A DNA stretch of 11,039 nt from an uncultured Oscillospiraceae bacterium (GTDB lineage Bacteria > Bacillota_A > Clostridia > Oscillospirales > Oscillospiraceae), in the NCBI GenBank assembly GCA_900770015.1, contig CAAGIU010000314.1:1-11039 (forward strand), written 5' to 3'. Below the pieces are notes generated by a model. The model had not been told where the DNA came from and searched no databases. It saw nothing but the letters and a program-made list of their open reading frames with translations. Positions 1 to 5,939 of this stretch are shown one piece after another. Numbering within the stretch: the stretch's first letter is position 1; each line of letters begins with the position of its first letter. Position numbers and translations under genes: made by a program.

Positions 1-4
1 CAGC

Positions 5-74
5 CGAAAGTACTGAAATTGTGGGAATACTTTGTGTATTTCCCAATTTCAGTACTGCACGGATGAGGCAAAAG
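5..74. repeat. Hairpin repeat, copy 1
   Basis: This is the first of two 70-bp copies; the second starts 126 bp downstream at 131. The two align without gaps and differ at about 13 positions. Positions 9-56 fold into a hairpin: a 12-bp outer stem (arm AGTACTGAAATT), a GT bulge, a GGGAA/TTCCC inner stem and a loop region containing ACTTTGTGTA that is identical in both copies. The tail GGCAAAAG is also conserved. There is no U-tract on either strand, so it is not a standard terminator. It lies downstream of the rnf operon's last gene. Confidence 0.8.
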
Positions 75-130
75 GCCCGCTGTTCAGCCGCAGACGAATT
101 ATTCAGAGGTTCCCTAGATTTTGACCCAAG

Positions 131-200
131 CGAAAGTATGGAAAATGCGGGAACACTTTGTGTATTTCCCATTTTTCATACTGCACGATTGGGGCAAAAG
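131..200. repeat. Hairpin repeat, copy 2
   Basis: Second copy of the 70-bp repeat, with a hairpin at 135-182 (outer arm AGTATGGAAAAT). Compared with copy 1, three stem pairs have changed on both sides while keeping pairing (C-G to T-A, T-A to G-C, T-A to A-T). A fourth became G-T, which pairs only in a plus-strand transcript. This conserves structure rather than sequence. The copy ends about 44 bp past the stop codon of the last operon gene, so it would lie in the 3' untranslated part of the operon mRNA or serve as an intergenic element. Confidence 0.8.
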
Positions 201-243
201 ATTCGCCGAAGCCCGCAGCTCCCATTGTGCGGTGTTGCCTCAG

Positions 244-582
244 TTATCTCAGCTCCACAGCGACGCCGTGGGGGAGGCAGACGATGATGCCAACAGTATC
301 CTCGCTCAGGGGCGGCGTATAGACGCATACCTGATTGCTGCAGTCGGCCTCAATGATGGCCGCCCTGCCGTTTTTGATTTCCAGCAGGTTATACCAGCTG
401 TTGTCCTCACCGGTGATTTTGACGGTCTGATCTTTGCGCAGATCGTAGGTGCCGTACTCCCGGCCATTCACCGTGACCAGCACCTGCGCACCCGCCGGGC
501 GCAGAAGCCAGACAGCGGCTCCCGCAGCCACGGCGATGACAAGGATCAGAGAAACAAAGAGAATCAGTTTGCGGTTGCTCAT
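244..582 (-). CDS. NusG domain II-containing membrane-anchored protein
   Basis: A 112-aa protein with one N-terminal membrane segment (about residues 5-27) followed by an outward-facing domain of about 80 residues. The second half has the NusG_II (PF07009) pattern: a DCSNQVC stretch (C81, C86), then a hydrophobic VGIIVCLPH strand (C102) close to the end. The family is not the transcription factor NusG. In Firmicutes such proteins are commonly encoded beside Rnf, FMN-binding or ApbE-type genes, and their function is not established. The gene begins 3 bp after the stop of the large reductase gene and has no clear RBS of its own, so its translation is probably coupled. It is the last gene of the operon. 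A role in assembly or flavin/redox handling at the outer membrane face is only a guess from context. Confidence 0.82.
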   Translation of the reverse strand: MSNRKLILFVSLILVIAVAAGAAVWLLRPAGAQVLVTVNGREYGTYDLRKDQTVKITGEDNSWYNLLEIKNGRAAIIEADCSNQVCVYTPPLSEDTVGIIVCLPHGVAVELR

Positions 583-585
583 GGA

Positions 586-3500
586 TTATTCTGCGGTGGC
601 ATACTCCGTGGCATTGGCGCCGGCGATGCGGCCGAAGACAACGATATCCGCCACGGCATTACCGCCGATGCGGTTGCCGCCGTGGACACCGCCGCAGACC
701 TCACCGGCCGCGAACAGGCCGGGGATGATCTCGCCGTCGGTGTTGATGACGTGGGTTTCGGTATCGATCTTGACGCCGCCCATGGTGTGATGGATGCCGG
801 GGGCGATCTTGATGGCGTAGTAGGGAGCCACAGACAGGTCGTGCTCCATGCCGGTGGTGCGGCCGAAGGCGGTATCCTCACCGGCTGCAACAGCGGCATT
901 CCAGTCGGACAGCGTCTGGCTCAGGACTGCGGGATCCATTCCCAGCGCCTCGGCCAGAGCTTCGATGGTCTCCGCTTCGGTGACGATGCCGTTCTTGATG
1001 TACTTCTCGGTGGCCTTCAGGCCCTCGCGCAGGCGCTGGTCGAAGATGATATAAGCATAGCAGCCCTCCTGCTCCAGCTCAGCGGCGGAGACCACATCCC
1101 GGGTCAGCAGCTCGTTGGTGAAGCGGACACCGGACTGATTGACCAGAATAGCGCCGTCGCCCCGGACACTCTCGGTGACCATGATGCTGGTGGTCTGCTC
1201 CACGGTGGGATGCAGCTGAATCTGCTCGATGTCCACCAGGTCGGCGCCTACGGACTGCGCCAGGACAATGCCGTCGCCGGTGGCACCGGGTGCATTAGTG
1301 GTGACGGTACCCTTCAGGTCGGGACGGTAGGTGCAGTACATTTCCTCGTTGGCGCCGAAGCCGCCGGTGGCCAGAATGACTGCCTTGGCATGGATCGTGT
1401 AGTCGCAGTCGGCACCCTCGGCCATAACGCCGCAGGCTGTGCCGTCATTCATAAGGATGGAAACGGCCTTTGTCTCCAGCAGGACTTCGATGCCCATCTG
1501 ATCCAGGATGCCGGAGAAGGCATTCACCAGATACTCACCCACACCGCTGCCGTCGGCAGGAGCATGGATGCGGTTGACGGAAGCGCCGCCGGAGAAGGAG
1601 ACCTTGGGCAGCGGTGCGCCCAGCTCATCCAGCCATTCGATGGCATCAGCAGAGTTTTCGGCCATGGTGGTGACCAGGTCGATGTTGTTGATCTCGTGGC
1701 CGCCCTTCATGGTGTCGGAGACGAACAGCTCCACGCTGTCCTCAATGCCCTGTTCCTTCTGATAATGGGTTTCGGCAGCATTCATGCCGCCGGTGGCCTT
1801 GGTGGTGTTGCCGCCCACATAGGGCATCTTTTCCAGCACCAGGACGTTCATGCCTGCCTGCTTGGCGGTGATGGCGGCGGACATACCGGCGCCGCCTGCG
1901 CCGACGATGACCACGTCCACATCCCGAACCTCGGCGGTTCTGGCAGCTTCACCCTGATTTTCGGTGCCGGTGAGGGCAGCCGCGTCCACGTTGGCCTGGG
2001 CCAGCGCGTCGGTGAAGGCCTTGCAGATGGCGTTGCTGGAAACCGTGGCGCCGGAGACGGCATCCACATCCAGGGACTGTGCCGCCAGCAGCTTGCCGGG
2101 CAGCTTCTCCACGGCAACGGAGCCCAGGCCTGCGGTCTCGCTGTCGCCCACGGCCTTCACGTCGGTGATTTTGCCGCCGGTCAGGGTGACATCCACGGTG
2201 ATGTCGCCGCCAAAGCCCTTGGCGGTGGCGCTGTAGGTTCCGTCAGCGGCCTCGGAAAGGGAGATGAAGCTCTGTGCAGTCTCAGTTTCAGAGGCAGCAC
2301 CCAGCGCGGCCATGCCTTCTGCGATCAGGGCATCGGCCTTATCCAGGCATTCATAGGCCAGCTTGGAGTTGTGGGCGCCCTCGCTGTTCTCCACATACTG
2401 ATAGTCGAAGAACCACTGGGCATGACGGTGGATGGTGCGGATGTTGTTCAGGTCTTCCTCCGCCCAAGTGCCGGAGGCCACGGCCTCGGCCAGGGCTTCC
2501 TTGAACGCGGCCAGCTTGTTGCCGACCTCGGTCTCCCGGGCGGTGACCTCCGCCTGGATGGTATGAACCTTTTCGGCCATATCCACGCCCTTATGGCAGG
2601 TGGCGCAGGTCTCCAGGATGGCGGGGCTGTCCAGAGGACTGACCAGGGTATGGCTGGTATAGGTGGCTTCGCCGGTGACCTTTTCCATATGGCAGGAGGC
2701 GCAGCTCATGCCCATGGAGGCATGGATGCTGCCGTTGAGGTAGGTCTCCATTTCGGGGTGCTGCGCCTTCAGCAGGCCGGTGCCGGTGGAGGGCTGGGTC
2801 CAGTCGGAGAAGCCGATGGCGTCATAGTACTCCAGCATGGCCTCGGGGGTCATTCCGGCAACACTGGTGTAGGGAACGGTGGTGGCCTTGGTGTCAGGCT
2901 CGAAATAGTACTCGATGTGGCACTGGCCGCAGGACAGGGTGGCAGCGTCGATGGTATCCATTTCGCTGCCCAGCTTGTCGATGATATAGTCGTGGGTGAC
3001 CACCAGCTCGCCGGTTTCTGCCTTATCTGCATGGCAGTTGTAGCAGCCCACATTCTCGGTCATGGAATCAATGATCTCATTAAAGTCCAGGCTGTAGGCG
3101 CTGACGCCCTGGGCCTGCACCAGCTCGGTGAAGTCGGAGGTCTTGCAGGTCATGCAGTTTGCCAGAGGATGGGGACGGGCAGTCTCCTTCAGATCCTCCA
3201 GGCAGTACTCATGGCCACGGGCGCTGCCGTACTGCTTGGCAAAGCCGAAGCCCTCGTACAGGCTGACAAGATAGGGATCGGTTTCCAGATAATCCACAAT
3301 GTAGTCGTTATCCTTGTTGGCAGTATAGCTTGCCATGATCTGCGCCAGGGCAGGGCCGGATGCGGCTGCCTCGGCGGCTTCTTCCGCAGAAGCTTCGGTG
3401 GTTTCCTCAGCGGGAACATAGAGACCCGCCTGCTCCAGGGCGCTGTTCACCGCAGCCCGGACGGCATCGGCGGTGATGGTGGCGCCTGCCATGGCGTCCA

Positions 3501-3825
3501 CGTCGGCGGACTGGGCCTCCAGGATTTTCGCAGGCATCTCCTCCAGGACAACACCGCCCAGAGAGGGAGTCTCATCCGCGCCGGTGAGCTTGACATCCAC
3601 GATCCTGCCGTCGTCCACCGTGACTTCCGCCACGATGTCGCACATCATGCCCTTGGCTGTCCCGGTGAACACCTGGCCTTCCACGGCCTTGGGAGCCGTC
3701 GTGTTGTTGTAAACACAAACACACAACCCCAGAATCGCCGCGCTGACAACAAAGCCGACGATCCATTTCAGCAGATCATTCAGGACGGTTTTCATGGGAT
3801 TTCCATGATTGCTATTCACGTTCAT
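586..3825 (-). CDS. Fused FMN / NrfA-type pentaheme cytochrome / FMN / FAD reductase
   Basis: A 1079-aa exported redox enzyme. Order: membrane anchor (about 16-38, no lipobox); FMN-binding domain (about 48-133, motif D110-AMAGA-T116); NrfA-like cytochrome c552 (about 165-510); second FMN-binding domain (about 528-610, D588-AVSGA-T594); FAD domain of the fumarate reductase/flavocytochrome c type (about 634-1070, GxGxxG at 642-647, E665). Hemes: C224MTCK228, C261YNCH, C299GQCH, C375ASCH, C407ATCH. The CxxCK site, RGH at 203-205, EYYF after heme 3, KAQH (353-356), AQWFFDY (469-475) and a late His (484) match NrfA. H872, T884/E885, R909, H1013 and R1052 match fumarate reductases. The start is uncertain: AAGGAG lies only 2-3 nt before this ATG but about 8 nt before an in-frame GTG at 3819; Met11 (3795) is possible but weak. 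Likely reactions are nitrite to ammonium and fumarate to succinate; substrates are inferred. It follows rnfB by 59 bp. Confidence 0.88.
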   Translation of the reverse strand: MNVNSNHGNPMKTVLNDLLKWIVGFVVSAAILGLCVCVYNNTTAPKAVEGQVFTGTAKGMMCDIVAEVTVDDGRIVDVKLTGADETPSLGGVVLEEMPAKILEAQSADVDAMAGATITADAVRAAVNSALEQAGLYVPAEETTEASAEEAAEAAASGPALAQIMASYTANKDNDYIVDYLETDPYLVSLYEGFGFAKQYGSARGHEYCLEDLKETARPHPLANCMTCKTSDFTELVQAQGVSAYSLDFNEIIDSMTENVGCYNCHADKAETGELVVTHDYIIDKLGSEMDTIDAATLSCGQCHIEYYFEPDTKATTVPYTSVAGMTPEAMLEYYDAIGFSDWTQPSTGTGLLKAQHPEMETYLNGSIHASMGMSCASCHMEKVTGEATYTSHTLVSPLDSPAILETCATCHKGVDMAEKVHTIQAEVTARETEVGNKLAAFKEALAEAVASGTWAEEDLNNIRTIHRHAQWFFDYQYVENSEGAHNSKLAYECLDKADALIAEGMAALGAASETETAQSFISLSEAADGTYSATAKGFGGDITVDVTLTGGKITDVKAVGDSETAGLGSVAVEKLPGKLLAAQSLDVDAVSGATVSSNAICKAFTDALAQANVDAAALTGTENQGEAARTAEVRDVDVVIVGAGGAGMSAAITAKQAGMNVLVLEKMPYVGGNTTKATGGMNAAETHYQKEQGIEDSVELFVSDTMKGGHEINNIDLVTTMAENSADAIEWLDELGAPLPKVSFSGGASVNRIHAPADGSGVGEYLVNAFSGILDQMGIEVLLETKAVSILMNDGTACGVMAEGADCDYTIHAKAVILATGGFGANEEMYCTYRPDLKGTVTTNAPGATGDGIVLAQSVGADLVDIEQIQLHPTVEQTTSIMVTESVRGDGAILVNQSGVRFTNELLTRDVVSAAELEQEGCYAYIIFDQRLREGLKATEKYIKNGIVTEAETIEALAEALGMDPAVLSQTLSDWNAAVAAGEDTAFGRTTGMEHDLSVAPYYAIKIAPGIHHTMGGVKIDTETHVINTDGEIIPGLFAAGEVCGGVHGGNRIGGNAVADIVVFGRIAGANATEYATAE

Positions 3826-3852
3826 CTCTCCTTTTTTTCATTCTATTCTGTC

Positions 3853-3879
3853 CGGCGGCGGAGCAGGGCTTCGCCGCCG
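3853..3879 (-). promoter_or_regulatory. Strong intercistronic hairpin between rnfB and the reductase gene
   Basis: An 8-bp all-GC stem (CGGCGGCG at 3853-3860 with CGCCGCCG at 3872-3879) extends inward by three more pairs past one mismatch to a 3-nt loop. It lies 5 bp past the rnfB stop and about 20 nt upstream of the RBS of the next gene. The transcript after it reads GACAGAATAGAATG, with no U-run, so it is not a normal intrinsic terminator. It could be an mRNA stabiliser, a processing site, or a partial attenuator setting the reductase level relative to Rnf. Confidence 0.7.
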
Positions 3880-3884
3880 AAAAA

Positions 3885-4673
3885 TCAGACATACTGGATT
3901 GCCTTGGTGGGGCACTTCTCCACGCACTTGCCGCAGGCGACACACTTCTCGGGATCGACCCGGGCCACATTGTTTTCCAAAGTGACGGCGCCCTGTTCGC
4001 ACTGCTTGACGCAGATGCCGCAGCCGATACAGCCGGCGGAGCAGACCTTCTTCACCGCAGGGCCTCTGTCCTTATTGGAGCAGCGGACGCTGACGGCGGC
4101 AGCGCGGTCGTGCATGCCGATGATGCCCTTGGGGCAGGTCTTGGCACAGAGGCCGCAGCCGATGCACTTGCGCTTATCCACCACAGCCACGCCATCCACA
4201 ATGGAAATGGCCTGCTGGGGGCAGATCTTCACGCAGCTGCCCAGACCCAGGCAACCATATTCGCAGCTCATGAAGGGCAGACCGCTGAGGGCGGCGGCAC
4301 GGCAGTCATGAATGCCCACATAGTTTGCCTTTGCCTTGGTGGCATTGCAGGTGCCTGCGCACTGGACAAAGGCCACCTGGGGGTCCTGATCCACGGACTC
4401 GATGTTCATAATGGCGGCAATTCTGGCGATGTTCTCGGAGCTGTTGCCGGGGCAGGCATCCGCATGGGCCTCGCCCTTGACAATGGCTTCGGCAACGGCA
4501 TCGCAGCCTGCATAGCCGCAGGCGCCGCAGTTGCTTCCCCGGAGACAGTCGCGCACCTGGGGAATCCGCTCATCCACTTCCACATAGAACTTCTTGCCGG
4601 CAGTGACCAGCGCCAGGCCCAGAACCAGACCCACCAGTCCAACCACCAGGGTAGAAATCAGAATCAGACTCAT
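3885..4673 (-). CDS. rnfB: Rnf complex iron-sulfur subunit RnfB
   Basis: A 262-aa ferredoxin-type subunit, the usual entry point for electrons from reduced ferredoxin into Rnf. An N-terminal membrane helix (about 3-26) is followed by a Fes-type [4Fe-4S] domain (C49, C52, C57, C74) and a Cys-rich section (C105, C109, C124, C137-C151). Then come ferredoxin motifs CIGCGLCAKTC (170-180), CIGCGICVKQC (215-225) and CVACGKCVEKC (244-254). The ATG at 4673 is preferred over an in-frame GTG at 4682, because the GAGGAGG ribosome binding site overlaps that GTG and sits about 8 nt before the ATG. The gene starts 13 bp after the rnfA stop and is the last canonical rnf gene of the operon. Confidence 0.95.
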   Translation of the reverse strand: MSLILISTLVVGLVGLVLGLALVTAGKKFYVEVDERIPQVRDCLRGSNCGACGYAGCDAVAEAIVKGEAHADACPGNSSENIARIAAIMNIESVDQDPQVAFVQCAGTCNATKAKANYVGIHDCRAAALSGLPFMSCEYGCLGLGSCVKICPQQAISIVDGVAVVDKRKCIGCGLCAKTCPKGIIGMHDRAAAVSVRCSNKDRGPAVKKVCSAGCIGCGICVKQCEQGAVTLENNVARVDPEKCVACGKCVEKCPTKAIQYV

Positions 4674-4686
4674 TCCGGTCACCTCC

Positions 4687-5262
4687 TCAGGACAGGCCGC
4701 TGAAGCCCATGAAGGCCATGGCCATCAGGGTTGCGCACAGCAGCACAATGGGAGCGCCCCGGAAGGGAGCGGGGATCGCTTCCTCATCCAGGTGCTCACG
4801 GACAGCAGCCAGCAGGACAATGGCGACGGTAAAGCCGATGGCGGTGCCGAGGCCGGCAGTCACACCCTCGATCAGGTTGTAGCCGTTCTGCACATTGGTC
4901 AGCGCCACGCCCAGCACCGCGCAGTTGGTGGTGATGAGGGGCAGGTAGATGCCCAGGCTCTGGTAGATGGCGTGGGCGTTCTTCTTCAGGAACATCTCCA
5001 CCATCTGCACCAGGGCGGCAATGACCAGGATGAAGACGATGGTCTTCAGGTAGTCCAGGTTCAGCGGCGCCAGAACATAGGTATACAGCAGGGATGCCAC
5101 CGCGGAAGCCGCCACCAGAACCACAGTGACCGCCATGCCCAGAGAGAAGGATGCTTTCTTCTGCTGGGACACGCCCAGGAAGGAGCAGATGCCCAAAAAC
5201 TGGCTCAGAACAACGTTGTTCACCAGTGCGGTGGTCACAATAATCGTAATGAGACTTTTCAT
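4687..5262 (-). CDS. rnfA: Rnf complex membrane subunit RnfA
   Basis: A 191-aa integral membrane protein of the RnfA/NqrE family, with about six membrane helices and family length. The two conserved half-channel motifs are visible: NNVVLSQFLGICSFLG (C26) near the N-terminus and YLPLITTNCAVLG (C114) mid-protein. In this family these cysteines, with those of RnfE, bind an intramembrane [2Fe-2S] cluster that carries electrons across the membrane. The start codon overlaps the rnfE stop (ATGA), and an AAAGGAGG site lies about 7 nt upstream inside rnfE, so expression of the pair is tightly coupled. rnfB follows immediately. Confidence 0.96.
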   Translation of the reverse strand: MKSLITIIVTTALVNNVVLSQFLGICSFLGVSQQKKASFSLGMAVTVVLVAASAVASLLYTYVLAPLNLDYLKTIVFILVIAALVQMVEMFLKKNAHAIYQSLGIYLPLITTNCAVLGVALTNVQNGYNLIEGVTAGLGTAIGFTVAIVLLAAVREHLDEEAIPAPFRGAPIVLLCATLMAMAFMGFSGLS

Positions 5263-5927
5263 ACGTTAGCCTCCTTTTTGTCGCAGGCGGAGCTGCAGCT
5301 TGCGCAGCAGCCGTCGCAGCCCTCGGTGATCTTGTTGGCCCGGGTCTTGATGCCGATGGCGTTCATGATGGCCACCAGGATGGCCAGCACCAGGAACGCC
5401 CCGGGGGCACGGACGAAGAAGGCAATTGGCTCAAAGAAACCGATCTGGAAGCCGAAGATGCTGCCCGCGCCCAGCAGCTCCCGGATGGCGCCGATGATGA
5501 CCAGCGCGCCGGTGAAGCCCAGACCCATACCCAGGCCGTCGAACAGACTCAGCAGCGGGGGATTCTTGGAAGCAAAGGCTTCGGCTCTGCCCAGGATGAT
5601 GCAGTTGACCACGATCAGGGGAATATAGATACCCAGAGCGGCATACAAAGACTCCATGTAGGCCTCCATCAGCAGCTCCACCACCGTAACGAAGGACGCC
5701 ACCACGACGATGAAGGCGGGAAGCCGGACTTCATCGGGGATGATTTTGCGCAGCAGGGAGATGACCACATTGGAAATGGCCAGAACCACCAGAGAGCTCA
5801 GGCCCATGCCCAGGCCGTTGATGGCGGAGGTCGTGACTGCCAGCGTCGGGCACATGCCCAGCATCAGGATCAGCGCCGGGTTTTCCTTAAAAATACCGTT
5901 TGTAATTCGTTCCCAATAAGCTTTCAT
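5259..5927 (-). CDS. rnfE: Rnf complex membrane subunit RnfE with Cys-rich tail
   Basis: A 222-aa membrane protein homologous to RnfA (NqrD/RnfE family), with about six helices. The conserved motifs are NPALILMLGMCPTLAVT (C26) and YIPLIVVNCIILGRAEAFA (C109); these cysteines pair with those of RnfA for the membrane [2Fe-2S] centre. The N-terminal WERITNGIFKENP stretch is typical of the family. The last 20 residues carry five cysteines in a CxxCCxxCxxxC pattern (204-215) after the final helix; this tail could bind metal or an Fe-S cluster, but no role is known to me. The RBS AAGGAGG is about 7 nt upstream, starting at the stop of the preceding rnfDG gene. Confidence 0.96.
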   Translation of the reverse strand: MKAYWERITNGIFKENPALILMLGMCPTLAVTTSAINGLGMGLSSLVVLAISNVVISLLRKIIPDEVRLPAFIVVVASFVTVVELLMEAYMESLYAALGIYIPLIVVNCIILGRAEAFASKNPPLLSLFDGLGMGLGFTGALVIIGAIRELLGAGSIFGFQIGFFEPIAFFVRAPGAFLVLAILVAIMNAIGIKTRANKITEGCDGCCASCSSACDKKEANV

Positions 5928-5939
5928 GTCTTCCCCTCC

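Noticed and set aside
5..200. CRISPR array
   Set aside because: There are only two 70-bp imperfect copies with stem covariation, much longer and more divergent than CRISPR repeats, and no cas genes.
201..243. Intrinsic terminator right after the last operon gene
   Set aside because: Only a weak 5-bp stem (CCGCA/TGCGG) without an adjacent U-run is seen; I cannot support a terminator call. The hairpin repeats may take this role.
21..287. Short plus-strand ORF over the hairpin repeats
   Set aside because: It arises from the repeated sequence (a similar LCVFP stretch occurs twice) and has no RBS; the structured repeat explains it.
121..4311. A 1396-codon plus-strand open frame antisense to the last genes of the operon
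   Set aside because: It has no RBS, its product has no recognisable domain and is Gly/Ala/His-rich low-complexity, and it mirrors well-recognised genes on the minus strand. Strong GC bias at third codon positions removes stops from this antisense frame.
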